DNA of 64,000 bases from Massilia sp. UMI-21 (lineage in GTDB: Bacteria; Pseudomonadota; Gammaproteobacteria; Burkholderiales; Burkholderiaceae_D): positions 1,612,001 to 1,676,000 of the forward strand of contig CP063848.1 of NCBI GenBank assembly GCA_015277795.1, given 5' to 3'. Below are positions 9,387-17,868 of this stretch, piece after piece. The notes under the pieces are model-generated. The model worked only from the letters and a program-made list of their open reading frames with translations. It did no database searches and had not been told where the DNA came from. A program made the translations under genes and the position numbers. Position 1 is the stretch's first letter, and every line of letters starts with the position of its first letter.

Positions 9387-10247
9387 ATGAGCGACGTGGC
9401 GCTGATTACCGTGCACGGAATGGGTGAAACGCCGCCCACCTATGCCGACGGCCTGATGGACCGGCTGCGCGGGCAGCTCGGCGCGCTGGCGGGACAGGTG
9501 GTGATGCGCTCGGTGTACTACCAGAAGATCCTGCAGGACAACCAGCACGCCATCTGGGAGATGACCAGCGAGCGCGGCATCGTGCGCTACCCCGGCCTGC
9601 GCAAGTTCGTGCTGTTCGGCTTCGGCGACGCGGCCGGTCTGGAGAACCGCAAGGAGATTCCGGGCTCGGTCTACGAACTGGCCCAGGGCGAGATCGCCCT
9701 GGCCTTGCTGTCGGCGCACGCCGTGCGGCCGGCGATGCCGGTGGTCTTCGTGGCCCAGTCGCTCGGCTGCCATGTGCTGTCGAGCTACATCTACGATGCC
9801 CAGAAGGCGGCGAAAGGGCAGCCGGTGGGCGCGGGCATCTGGCGCAACATCGATGCCTGGGCGGCCACCACCCTCGGACGTGCGCTGACCGCCAGCGAAA
9901 AGACCTTTCTCGGGGCCGGCACCTGCGCCGCCCTGGTCACGACCGGTTGCAATATTCCGGTGTTCATCGCGGCGCACAAGCTCATGCACATCATTCCGAT
10001 CGACCGCCCGACCGGGCTGTTCAAGTGGATCAACTTCTACGATCCGGACGATGTGCTGGGATGGCCGCTGCAGCCGCTGCCCGGCGGCTACCGCGAACTG
10101 GTGGAAGACCGGGTGGTCAATGCCAGCAGCGGCGGCGTGGCCAGCCTGCTGCTGCGCAGCTGGAACCCGCTGGCCCATAACAGCTACTGGGACAACGCCA
10201 CGGTGATCGACGCCATCGCGGCCATGCTGCGCCGCCTGGCGGCCTGA
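9387..10247 (+). CDS. Alpha/beta hydrolase fold protein, putative lipase/esterase-like
   Basis: The protein has 286 residues. It starts DVALITVHGMGETP, the oxyanion-side HGMG of alpha/beta hydrolases, and has a nucleophile elbow variant A-Q-S125-L-G in VVFVAQSLGCHVLSSYIYDA. A late Asp (FYDPDDVLGWPLQPL) and a His (NPLAHNSYWDN) can complete a Ser-Asp-His triad. There is no signal peptide. GGAAGGGGAGGA directly precedes the ATG, which is an unusually strong ribosome-binding site. Substrate is not predictable. It is a single-gene unit between two convergent or divergent neighbours. Confidence 0.75.
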   Translation: MSDVALITVHGMGETPPTYADGLMDRLRGQLGALAGQVVMRSVYYQKILQDNQHAIWEMTSERGIVRYPGLRKFVLFGFGDAAGLENRKEIPGSVYELAQGEIALALLSAHAVRPAMPVVFVAQSLGCHVLSSYIYDAQKAAKGQPVGAGIWRNIDAWAATTLGRALTASEKTFLGAGTCAALVTTGCNIPVFIAAHKLMHIIPIDRPTGLFKWINFYDPDDVLGWPLQPLPGGYRELVEDRVVNASSGGVASLLLRSWNPLAHNSYWDNATVIDAIAAMLRRLAA

Positions 10248-10256
10248 GCGCGGGCA

Positions 10257-11279
10257 TCAGGGCGTGCCGAGCGTGAACAGGGTGCGGATGTCGCCCGCCA
10301 CGGCGCCGCGCGCATTGCGGATGGGCGGCTGGCGGAACTGTTCGAGCTGGGCGCGGCGTGCGTCGTTCAGCAGGCCGAGCTGGTCGAGCACGCCGTACAC
10401 GGCCGGATGCAGGGCGCGGCTGTTGCCGTCCGCGATCTTGATGGCGATGCCCAGGCCGGCCGAGCGGATGCCGATCGCCTGCACCGCATCGGCGCCGATC
10501 TTGGCCACCCAGTCGCCGCCGCCGGCCGTCATCCAGGCCAGGTCGGTACGCGCGGTGCCCGAGACCATGTCCGGCCGCGCCGTCATGGCATCGCACAGCA
10601 TGCCCATGGCGCCCCCCAGTTGCGGGTCGGCCGCGCCTTGCGCCAGGCGTGCATACAGGTGTGCCAGCTTCGACAGGGGCATCGCGTAGTTCGGCGCCGA
10701 ACAGCCGTCGAGCCCGACCGGCATGCGCTCGGGCGCCATGCCGACGGTCTCGGCCAGCGTGGTCCGGATCGCTTCCTGCAGCGGATGGCCGCGCTCGACG
10801 TAGCCGCGCGTGGGTGCGCCGTGCAGGCGGCACCAGGCCAGGAAGCCGCTGTGCTTGCCCGAACAGTTGTGGTGCAGCGGCGTCCAGTCGCGGTCCGTGG
10901 GCGTCGGCTGGCCGGTGAACTCGTAGAACAGCGGGGTGGCGCAGCCGCATTCCAGGTGGCCGGGATCGAGGCCGATCTTGTTCAGGATCGAGGCCACGCC
11001 TGCCAGGTGCTTGTCCTCGCCCGAATGGCTGGCGCACAGCAGGGCCAGTTCGTCGCGGTGCAAACCGAAGCGCGCCGGACCGTCCGACAGGATGAAGGGC
11101 AGGGCCTGGAAGGGCTTCAGTGCCGAGCGCGTGAAGGTGGGGTAGTGCGGGTCGCCGGCCGCGTGCAACAGGCGACCCTGCACGTCGACCACGGCGATCG
11201 ATCCGGCGTGCAGGTTCTCGACGACGTTCCCGGTATCCGGGTAGCCGCGCGTGGTGGCGACCAGAGGAATGGCTTGCAT
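10257..11279 (-). CDS. L-asparaginase II family (Rhizobium-type) protein
   Basis: This 340-residue enzyme of the thermolabile Rhizobium etli type hydrolyses asparagine to aspartate and ammonia. It is unrelated to the E. coli AnsB fold. Diagnostic stretches are RSALKPFQALPF, LLCASHSGEDKH (catalytic Ser/Lys region), the zinc-site Cys in HLECGCATP, HHNCSGKHSGFLAWC, and GLDGCSAPNYAMPL. No signal peptide is present, so it is cytoplasmic. The start at 11279 gives QAIPLVATTRGYPDTGNVVEN, the normal N-terminus; an extension to 11408 is open but not family-like. Confidence 0.9.
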   Translation of the reverse strand: MQAIPLVATTRGYPDTGNVVENLHAGSIAVVDVQGRLLHAAGDPHYPTFTRSALKPFQALPFILSDGPARFGLHRDELALLCASHSGEDKHLAGVASILNKIGLDPGHLECGCATPLFYEFTGQPTPTDRDWTPLHHNCSGKHSGFLAWCRLHGAPTRGYVERGHPLQEAIRTTLAETVGMAPERMPVGLDGCSAPNYAMPLSKLAHLYARLAQGAADPQLGGAMGMLCDAMTARPDMVSGTARTDLAWMTAGGGDWVAKIGADAVQAIGIRSAGLGIAIKIADGNSRALHPAVYGVLDQLGLLNDARRAQLEQFRQPPIRNARGAVAGDIRTLFTLGTP

Positions 11280-11636
11280 AAAGGCTTCATGTGGATGGTA
11301 AACATCCCTACTGTAAGGCATCTGCATGCCATCCGACGCACGTTCCGCACCAGCGGTTTTCGCCCGCCAATCCAGGCTGTCCGACACATCTGCACGGCGT
11401 GCAGACATGCGGGAAGCACACGAATATGCACCTCCCGTCCGGCATCGGTTTTACGCATTTCGTCATGTGTTTTCCGCGTTTCGGCGCTTGCGGCTTGAGG
11501 CTGGGCGGCGGCTCGCTACACTTCCTCCATCGCCAGACAAACCTGCACAAGCGCTGGCGAAACCGACCATGTGGACCGCGCGGCGCGAGACCCCAGCCGC
11601 ACAGGTTCGACCCTCTTCCCCGATAAAGGACCGATC
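11280..11636. promoter_or_regulatory. Divergent intergenic region of asparaginase and secreted-protein pair
   Basis: No gene is supported in these 357 bases. A sigma70-like pair TTGAGG (11495-11500) and TACACT (11517-11522) with a 16-base spacer points rightward towards the small secreted proteins. Nothing clear is seen for the leftward asparaginase promoter. Confidence 0.4.
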
Positions 11637-12044
11637 ATGCGCACCAAACTCCTGCTGGCCGCCGCCACCACCTTCCTCGCCCTGAGCGCCACCGGTGCCG
11701 CCACCGCCGCGCCGCAAGCCGACGCCGGCCGCGTCGACGTCGTCGGCGCCCAGCCAAAGCAGACCCAGCTCGCCCCCTTCATGTTCGACGGCGTACAGGG
11801 CGAATACGGCCTCGATGACGGCCGCATGCTGACCGTGACCGGCAAGGTCGACGGCCGGAAGCGCACCCTGTATGCCGACCTCGGCGACGGGCCGACCGAG
11901 ATCGTCCACGTCGGCAAGAATCGCTTCGTCGCGATGGGCAAGGACCTGCGCCTCGCGTTCGAGCGTCCGAACAGCCGCCGTGTGCCGGACTCGGTGCGGG
12001 TCAGCACCGTGGCCGGCCGCCAGCTCGCCCTGGCCCAGCGCTAA
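11637..12044 (+). CDS. Small secreted protein, paralogue 1 of a tandem pair
   Basis: This 135-residue protein has a clear signal peptide (residues 1-25, cleavage near ATAAPQ). Mature residues include GRVDVVGAQ, MFDGVQGEYGLDDGRMLTVTG and GDGPTEIVHVGKNRFVAMGKDLRLAFE. I do not recognise a named family. The fold looks all-beta, with a motif pattern similar to short periplasmic proteins of this bacterial group. AAGGA lies 7-11 bases before the ATG. It is followed after 43 bases by a clear paralogue. Confidence 0.75.
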   Translation: MRTKLLLAAATTFLALSATGAATAAPQADAGRVDVVGAQPKQTQLAPFMFDGVQGEYGLDDGRMLTVTGKVDGRKRTLYADLGDGPTEIVHVGKNRFVAMGKDLRLAFERPNSRRVPDSVRVSTVAGRQLALAQR

Positions 12045-12087
12045 GCGCTGTGCTGGCTCATCCACTTCGACCTGAAAGGATTCCGCA

Positions 12088-12495
12088 ATGATCCGCACCA
12101 CATTCCTGCCGGCAGCCGCTGCCGCCCTCATCACATTGAGCGCCGCGGGTGTCGCCGGCGCCGCGCCGCAAGGCGCCGATGCCGGCCGCGTCGACATCGT
12201 CGGCGCCCAGCAAGCCCGGATCGGGGCCTTCACCTTCCACAGCGTACAGGGGCAATACGAACTCGACGATGGCCGCATCCTGCGCATCACCGGCACCAGG
12301 CATGGCGAACAGCGCAAGCTGTATGCCGACTTCGGTGACGGGCCGACCGAGATCGTCCGCGTCGGCAAATACCGCTTCGCCGCGATGGACAAGGATGTGC
12401 GGCTCAGCTTCGAGCAGTCTGGCCTGCGCCGCATGCCCGACACGGTGCGCATCACCAGCCCGGACGGCCGCCTGGTCGCGCTAGCCCAGCGCTGA
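12088..12495 (+). CDS. Small secreted protein, paralogue 2 of a tandem pair
   Basis: The product has 135 residues, the same length as its upstream neighbour, and shares GRVD-VGAQ, QG-Y-LDDGR-L--TG, YAD-GDGPTEIV-VGK-RF-AM-KD-RL-FE and the ending LALAQR/VALAQR. It has its own signal peptide and its own AAAGGA ribosome-binding site. The pair is a recent tandem duplication by appearance. Its 3' end overlaps the 3' end of the convergent pirin frame by 15 bases. Function is unknown. Confidence 0.75.
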   Translation: MIRTTFLPAAAAALITLSAAGVAGAAPQGADAGRVDIVGAQQARIGAFTFHSVQGQYELDDGRILRITGTRHGEQRKLYADFGDGPTEIVRVGKYRFAAMDKDVRLSFEQSGLRRMPDTVRITSPDGRLVALAQR

Positions 12496-13346
12496 GCCGA
12501 AGCGTCCGGCCTGGTAGTCGCTGATGGCCTGCGCGATCTGCTCGCGCGTGTTCATCACGAAGGGGCCATGCAACACCACCGGTTCGCGGATCGGGTCGGC
12601 ATGGCCGACACCACGACCGCATCCTGGCTGGCGCGGATCTCGACGGTGTCGCCGGCCTGGTCCAGCTCCACCAGGTGCATCGGACTCACCGGGTCGGCAT
12701 GATTGCCGACCCGGACCACGCCGCGCGCGACGTAGAGGAACACGTTGCGCCCGTCCAGTCCGCCGAAGCGGATACTGCCTCCCGTCCGCATCTCCAGGGT
12801 GCTCATGAATACCCCGGTCAGCGATCGCAGCGGACCCGCGCTTCCCTCCCATTCCCCCGCGATCAGGTTCAGGGTCACCTTGCCGTCGTCGACCGATAGG
12901 GCCGGGATGTCGGCGCGCTGCAGGCCGGTGTAGGCGGGCTCGCTCATCTTCAGGCGCGCGGGCAGGTTGATCCACAACTGCAGGATCTCGATCGGGCCGC
13001 CGCGCTCGAGGAAGGCGCGCGGCGACACCTCCGCATGCACGATGCCGCGCCCGGCCGTCATCCACTGCACGCCGCCGGCGTGGATGATGCTTTCGTGGCC
13101 GGCATTGTCGCGGTGGGCCAGCATGCCCTCGAGGATGAAGGTGACGGTCTCGAAGCCGCGGTGCGGGTGCGGGCCGAAGGGCAGGCCGCGGTTGTGCGGC
13201 GGATAGGTTTGCGGGCCGTGGTGGTTGAGGAACAGGAAGGGATCGATCTGGTCGACCAGGCGGCCGGGCAGCGGGCGCTGCGTGATCAGGTCGCCGATAT
13301 CGTCGCGCAACGCGGGGTGCAGGCGGTGGACGGATCTAAGGGGCAT
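12481..13346 (-). pseudogene. Pirin family protein with a one-base frameshift near the 3' end
   Basis: Pirins are cupin-fold metalloproteins, some with quercetinase activity or regulatory roles. The start MPLRSVHRLHPALRDDIGDL and the metal-site motif GPHPHRGFETVTFILEG are intact, followed by GRGIVHAEVSP. After EIRASQDAVVV (near 12612) the frame runs to a premature stop at 12555. A single inserted base there would restore the normal family C-terminus (ADPIREPVVLHGPFVMNTRE and AQAISDYQAGRFG), which ends at 12481. The N-terminal catalytic cupin is complete, so the truncated protein might still fold. Sequencing error is the alternative. Confidence 0.8.
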
Positions 13347-13460
13347 GGCGGTGGACTCCGGGCAGTGGGATGGGCGCCTCACGATACCCGAAGCCGGCCT
13401 GCCGGTCGCACACGCCTGTGCTAGACTCTTTGCGCTTTTGCAACCTGGAGACGGCGACCC

Positions 13461-14975
13461 ATGATTAGAAAAACCCTGCTTGCCAGCCTGCTGCTGGCAT
13501 CCATCGCTTTGCCCGCAGCCGCGGCCATCACGCCCCCGAGCGAGGTCGCCGTCAAGACCGCCAAGTACGCGGCGAGCACCTACCGCAAGGACATCGTCGA
13601 CACCCTGGCCAAGCTGGTCAGCTACAACACGGTGGCCGACAAGGCCGTCCCGTCCGACAAGAACCCCGTTCACATCGCCTTCAAGGAAGCCCTCAAGGCC
13701 GAAGCCCAGCGTCTCGGCCTGGACTATGCGGACCACGGCTGGACCGTGGTCATCGGACTCGGACAAGGCAGCGAGCGCGTCGGGGTGATCACCCACGGCG
13801 ACGTGCAGCCGGTGGACCCGGGAAAGTGGAAGAAGTCGCCCTTCGTGCTCGACCGTACCAGCGAACCGGGCAAGCTGCTGGCGCGCGGCGCCGAGGATGA
13901 CAAGGGGCCGATCGCCACCGCGCTGTACGCGATGAAGGCGATCCGCGACAAGGCACTGCCGCTGTCCAAGCGCATCGAACTCTACGTCTACATGGGCGAG
14001 GAGTCCGACTGGGGCCCGCTGGTCGAATTCCTCAAGACCCACCAGCCGCCGCAGGTCAACATCACGCTCGACGCCGAGTATCCGGCGGTGACGGCGGAGA
14101 AGGGCTACGGCACGGTGGCCGTGACGGTGCCGAAGGCCGGCGCGGCGCCGGCGCCGGAAGGCCAGCCCTATGTCGCGCAATTCGGCGGCGGCTTCTTCGG
14201 CAGCCAGATTCCCGAGGACGCCAATGCCCTCATCGCCAACGCCACGCCCGAGATCGAGCGGGCGATCCGCGCCCGCGGCGCCACACAGCAGGGCATGCAA
14301 TACAGTTTCAGCTGGCAGGGCAGCAATCTGGCGATCAAGGCCAAGGGCGTATCGGCCCATTCCTCCAAGCCGGAAGACGGCGTCAACGCGGTGAGCATGC
14401 TGGCCGACGCGCTGGCGGTGCGCCCCTGGGCCGCCACCACGGCCGGCGGCGTGGTGAACTTCCTCAACGAGATGGTCGGCACCGGCATCTACGGCGAGAA
14501 GTTCGGCAACATCGCCTACCGCGACAGCTTCATGGGTCCGATGACGTTCGCCCCGACCGTCATCAAGCAGCGCGAGGATGGCATCGAGGTGTCGATCAAC
14601 ATGCGCCGCCCGCAGGGCAAGACCGGCGAGCAGTTGACGGGCGAGGTCAACGCCGCCCTGGCCGCATGGCAGGCACGCCGGCTGCCGCTGGCCGACGTCA
14701 CGGTACGCATCAGCGACCCGTGGTTGCAGAAGAGCGCGCCGCAGCTGCCGACCCTGATGTCCGTGTTCTCGTACTTCACCGGCATGCGGAACCCGGCGCC
14801 GGTCGCCGTCGGCGGCGGCACCAACTCGCGCCTGTTCCCGGGAGCGGTGAGCTTCGGTCCGGCGATGCCGGGCAAGGTCTACACCGGCCACTCGGAGCAC
14901 GAGTTCATCACCGAAAAGCAGCTGCTGCTGAACCTGCAGATGTACACGGCGGTGCTGGTCGAGCTGGCGAAGTAG
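13461..14975 (+). CDS. Secreted M20 family dipeptidase (PepV-like)
   Basis: This 504-residue zinc metallopeptidase has a signal peptide (residues 1-22, ending PAAAA). It has the di-zinc ligands of the M20 family: H112-G-D114, D147 in GAEDDKG and the Glu pair E180-E181 in YMGEESDW. The interrupting lid domain contains AKGVSAHSSKPEDGVNA, and a late His is in YTGHSEHEF. Length and motifs match PepV/Sapep-type dipeptidases, which release single amino acids from dipeptides; here the activity is expected in the periplasm. A strong terminator follows. Confidence 0.9.
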   Translation: MIRKTLLASLLLASIALPAAAAITPPSEVAVKTAKYAASTYRKDIVDTLAKLVSYNTVADKAVPSDKNPVHIAFKEALKAEAQRLGLDYADHGWTVVIGLGQGSERVGVITHGDVQPVDPGKWKKSPFVLDRTSEPGKLLARGAEDDKGPIATALYAMKAIRDKALPLSKRIELYVYMGEESDWGPLVEFLKTHQPPQVNITLDAEYPAVTAEKGYGTVAVTVPKAGAAPAPEGQPYVAQFGGGFFGSQIPEDANALIANATPEIERAIRARGATQQGMQYSFSWQGSNLAIKAKGVSAHSSKPEDGVNAVSMLADALAVRPWAATTAGGVVNFLNEMVGTGIYGEKFGNIAYRDSFMGPMTFAPTVIKQREDGIEVSINMRRPQGKTGEQLTGEVNAALAAWQARRLPLADVTVRISDPWLQKSAPQLPTLMSVFSYFTGMRNPAPVAVGGGTNSRLFPGAVSFGPAMPGKVYTGHSEHEFITEKQLLLNLQMYTAVLVELAK

Positions 14976-15000
14976 GCCACCCACCATCGCCAGCGACGGA

Positions 15001-15025
15001 CCCCGGCAATGCCGGGGTTTTTTTT
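15001..15025 (+). terminator. Rho-independent terminator of the M20 dipeptidase gene
   Basis: The hairpin CCCCGGC-AAT-GCCGGGG is followed directly by eight T residues. The IS remnant at 15026 abuts the T-tract exactly. Confidence 0.92.
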
Positions 15026-15261
15026 GGACGCTGTCACCGTTATCTGTTGTTGACGCCGGTCGCGATGCGCAACAACTGTTCCGCAGCAATGGCCCGTGCG
15101 CCGTCGAGCACCCGGTAGCTTGACCGCCTGGTGCGCGTATCCAGGTTTGCGTCCCGGAGTCTGGGTATTTTCACGGCCGCTTCCTGCCGATAGAGACAGG
15201 TGTTCGACCAGGGAAAAGCTCAGCAGTTCAGGCCTCATCCATCGCTAAAGCTGACAGAGCC
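15026..15261 (-). mobile_element. Short IS1595-type remnant (ends only), inverted relative to the first copy
   Basis: Read on the minus strand, the element begins GGCTCTGTCAGCTTTA and runs through about 75 bases nearly identical to the left end of the element at 165-682. It then jumps to its last 80 bases (ending AACAACAGATAACGGTGACAGC). Almost the entire transposase, including the zinc ribbon and catalytic core, is deleted. Size and structure are those of a MITE-like deletion derivative. It is inserted between the T-tract of a terminator and a further run of A/T. Confidence 0.78.
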
Positions 15262-15616
15262 TTTTTTCTTGGTCGCCAGGCGCGGGCGGCCACTGTCGCG
15301 GCCATGTCGAGCTCGTAGGTTTTTGACGCGCCAAAATGTGTAAATACTTCTGATTGTAGTGTAGGACTGCGCCTACAAGACAAGGCTGCGCAGAATGGGC
15401 GTTCGGGCCTTTCCCTAGGAGCCACAGGGCGGGCCAGGCATGCGGCTTTGCCCCTGCACCGCCGTTACATTGATGGCTGGAAAATGCCTCCGTGCTAGAG
15501 GGAAAATGTGGCGAAAGCTGCATGATAGGATCGTTGCTACTGACCGCGAGGACACCGGTGATCCCGGTGTCGGCTCGCGTTCCATGCTTTTTCTTGCCCG
15601 ACATTTTTTGGATGCC
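15262..15616 (+). promoter_or_regulatory. Upstream region of the galT operon with palindromes
   Basis: No gene is present in these 355 bases. Three signals stand out. GTAGG-N6-CCTAC lies at 15361-15376, inside a longer TTGTAG...CTACAA arrangement. The 11-base word CTACTGACCGC (15537-15547) is shared with the galM/porin spacer. A perfect 8-5-8 palindrome GACACCGG-TGATC-CCGGTGTC (15551-15571) lies 46 bases before the galT start. The palindrome is a good operator candidate, but the regulator is not encoded nearby. Confidence 0.5.
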
Positions 15617-16741
15617 ATGCACAGCAAAGATCTCGAGAAGCCGGACGGACGCAACATCACCTTGTACAGCACGCAGCCGATTCCGGAAGGCATCACTGCG
15701 CCCAGCCCCTTCGCCGATCCCCAGCATGCCAATCCGCACCTGCGTTGGCACCCGCTGCGCGGCGAATGGGTGACGTATGCCGCCTTCCGCCAGAACCGCA
15801 CCTACCAGCCGCCGCCGCAGTACAACCCGCTGGCGCCGACGACGGATGCGCAGCATCCCACCGAGATGCCGGCCGGCGACTACGAGATCGCGGTGTTCGA
15901 CAACCGCTTTCCCTCGCTGGCGCTGGAATCGCACGATCCGCCCGTGGTCACGGTGCCGACCGCGCCTGCCAACGGCCACTGCGAGGTAGTCGTGTTCACG
16001 CAGGACCCGGGCACCGCGCTGGCTGCGCTGCCCCTGTCGCGCATCGCGCTGCTGCTGTCGGTGTGGGGCGACCGCACCTCGCGCATCGGGCGCCTCCAGC
16101 ACATCCATTACGTACTGCCGTTCGAGAACCGCGGCGCCGAGGTCGGCGTGACCCTGCACCATCCGCACGGCCAGATCTATGCCTATCCCTTCGTGCCGGA
16201 GGTGCCGGCGCGCCAGCTGGCGCAGGAGCGCGAATACTTCCTGCAGCACGGCACCAGCCTGCTGTGCGACATGGCGCGCGACGAAGCCGCGGACGGCAAG
16301 CGCGTGCTGTACCAGGACGAGCACGCGATCGCCTTCGTGCCGGCCTGCGCCCGCTATCCCTACGAGGTATGGGTGATGCCGACCGCCCCTTGCCGCGACT
16401 TCGCCGCCGTGGCGCCAGCGCAGCGCGAGGGCCTGGCGCGCGCGCTCAAGACCGTGCTGCTCAAGTTCGAGGCCCTGTGGAACCGTCCTTTCCCCTACCT
16501 GATGGCCTGGTACCAGGCGCCGACCGACGGCGCCGAGCATCCGGAAACCCAGTTGCATGCGCAGTTCTATCCGCCCTACCGGACCAGGGACCGCCTGAAG
16601 TACCTGGCCGGCACCGAACTGGCGGCCGGCATGTTCGCCATGGACGTGCTGCCCGAGACCACGGCCTACGAACTGCAGCAGGTCGAGGTCAGCCTGGACG
16701 AGGCCGGCGTTCCGGCCGATGGCGCGGAGCGCCGCGCATGA
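15617..16741 (+). CDS. galT: Galactose-1-phosphate uridylyltransferase
   Basis: This Leloir-pathway enzyme transfers UMP from UDP-glucose to galactose 1-phosphate. The 374-residue protein has the active-site HPH in LHHPHGQIYAYPF, the N-terminal LRWHPLRGEWV, FDNRFPSL, and the late QLHAQFYPP. Length is right for GalT when the ATG at 15617 is used; upstream in-frame starts (15584 and earlier) add residues with no family match. It is the first gene of an operon whose next start overlaps its stop (ATGA at 16738-16741). Confidence 0.93.
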   Translation: MHSKDLEKPDGRNITLYSTQPIPEGITAPSPFADPQHANPHLRWHPLRGEWVTYAAFRQNRTYQPPPQYNPLAPTTDAQHPTEMPAGDYEIAVFDNRFPSLALESHDPPVVTVPTAPANGHCEVVVFTQDPGTALAALPLSRIALLLSVWGDRTSRIGRLQHIHYVLPFENRGAEVGVTLHHPHGQIYAYPFVPEVPARQLAQEREYFLQHGTSLLCDMARDEAADGKRVLYQDEHAIAFVPACARYPYEVWVMPTAPCRDFAAVAPAQREGLARALKTVLLKFEALWNRPFPYLMAWYQAPTDGAEHPETQLHAQFYPPYRTRDRLKYLAGTELAAGMFAMDVLPETTAYELQQVEVSLDEAGVPADGAERRA

Positions 16742-17868
16742 GCGCGCTCCAGCAGCGCGCCGCCGAGGTCGCGGACAAGCTGGCCGTATTGCGCGCGCAC
16801 CTGGCCGCGGCAGGCGGCGGTGCGATCCGCCTGCGCGGCGTCGACTGGTTCGCCTGGGTGACCGCGGGCGGCTCGAGTGCGGTGCTGCAGACTACCGACG
16901 ACGGCGTGGCCGAGGTGCTGGTGACGCTCGATGAAGCCTGCATCCTGACCGACGCCATCGAGGCCGAGCGCCTGCGTGCCGAGGAGCTGCCCGCCGGCTT
17001 CACCTTCCACATCGCGCCCTGGGCCGAACCCGAGCTGCGCGAGCGCCATGTGCAGAATGCGGCAGCCGGGGGCAGCATCTTTTCCGACCGGCCCGCCGCT
17101 GGAGGAATGGGCGGCCCGGCAGGGGGCGAACAGCCGTTGCCGAACGCGCTGCGCCAGCGCCGCATGGTGCTGGGCCCGAACGAGCGCGAACGCTACCGCC
17201 TGCTCGGCCGCGAAGCCGCCGAGGCCATGGGCGAGGTGCTGCGCCGCGCACGGCCCGACTGGACCGAATACGAACTGGCCGGCGCCGGCGCCGAAGCGCT
17301 GTGGCGGCGCGGCATCCACCCGGCCCTGATCCTGGCCGCCGGCGAGCGCCGCCTGCCGGCCTACCGCCATCCGACCCCGACCGCGGAGCGGATCGGCGCG
17401 CGCGCCATGCTGGTGTTCTGCGCGCGCCGCCACGGCCTGTACGCCAACCTGACCCGCTTCGTGAGTTTCGCGGGTGCGGCGCCGCTGGACGAACAGCGCG
17501 CCCTGATGGAGGTCGAGGCCACCGGCCTGGCCGCGGTCCAGCCGGGCAAGTCGCTGTCGGCCGTGTACCACGCGCTGGACGCGGCCTACCGGCATGCCGA
17601 CCGCGAAGCGGCGATCCGCGAGCACCACCAGGGCGGCATCACCGGCTACGCGGCGCGCGAGATCGTGGCCGGCCCGAGCACCGCCACCTTGCTGGAAGAG
17701 GGCATGGCGTTCGCCCTCAACCCGAGCTTCGCGGGCGTAAAAATCGAAGACACTTTCCTGCTCGGCCCCGACGGGCTCGAGAATCTCACGTTCGACCCCG
17801 GCTGGCCGGCGGCGGACGTACACGGCCGCAAGCGGCCCCTTTGGCTGGAGGCGCAAGCATCATCATGA
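16738..17868 (+). CDS. M24 (aminopeptidase P-like) family protein lacking most metal ligands
   Basis: This 376-residue protein is translationally coupled to galT (ATGA) and to galK (overlapping ends). An N-terminal creatinase-like domain (about 1-140) is followed by a pita-bread domain (about 145-350). Of the five metal ligands of active M24 peptidases, the two Asp positions read C228/A229 (LVFCARRHG) and N237 (YANLTRF). The His is kept (H297 in HHQGGITGY), the first Glu is replaced (N328 in ALNPSF), and the last is kept (E337 in VKIEDTF). Peptidase activity is therefore unlikely. Its place inside a galactose operon suggests a sugar-related or regulatory role, which is an inference. Confidence 0.82.
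   Translation: MSALQQRAAEVADKLAVLRAHLAAAGGGAIRLRGVDWFAWVTAGGSSAVLQTTDDGVAEVLVTLDEACILTDAIEAERLRAEELPAGFTFHIAPWAEPELRERHVQNAAAGGSIFSDRPAAGGMGGPAGGEQPLPNALRQRRMVLGPNERERYRLLGREAAEAMGEVLRRARPDWTEYELAGAGAEALWRRGIHPALILAAGERRLPAYRHPTPTAERIGARAMLVFCARRHGLYANLTRFVSFAGAAPLDEQRALMEVEATGLAAVQPGKSLSAVYHALDAAYRHADREAAIREHHQGGITGYAAREIVAGPSTATLLEEGMAFALNPSFAGVKIEDTFLLGPDGLENLTFDPGWPAADVHGRKRPLWLEAQASS

Noticed and set aside
12555..15089. An 844-codon minus-strand open frame over the M20 dipeptidase
   Set aside because: Its upstream three-fifths is antisense to the dipeptidase and low in information. Only the pirin portion from 13346 is real.
15440..15616. N-terminal extension of GalT by up to 59 residues
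   Set aside because: The extra residues have no GalT similarity and run across the palindromic operator candidate; the ATG at 15617 gives the normal length.
16738..17868. Annotation as an active Xaa-Pro aminopeptidase
   Set aside because: Three of five metal ligands are substituted, so the enzyme name would be misleading.
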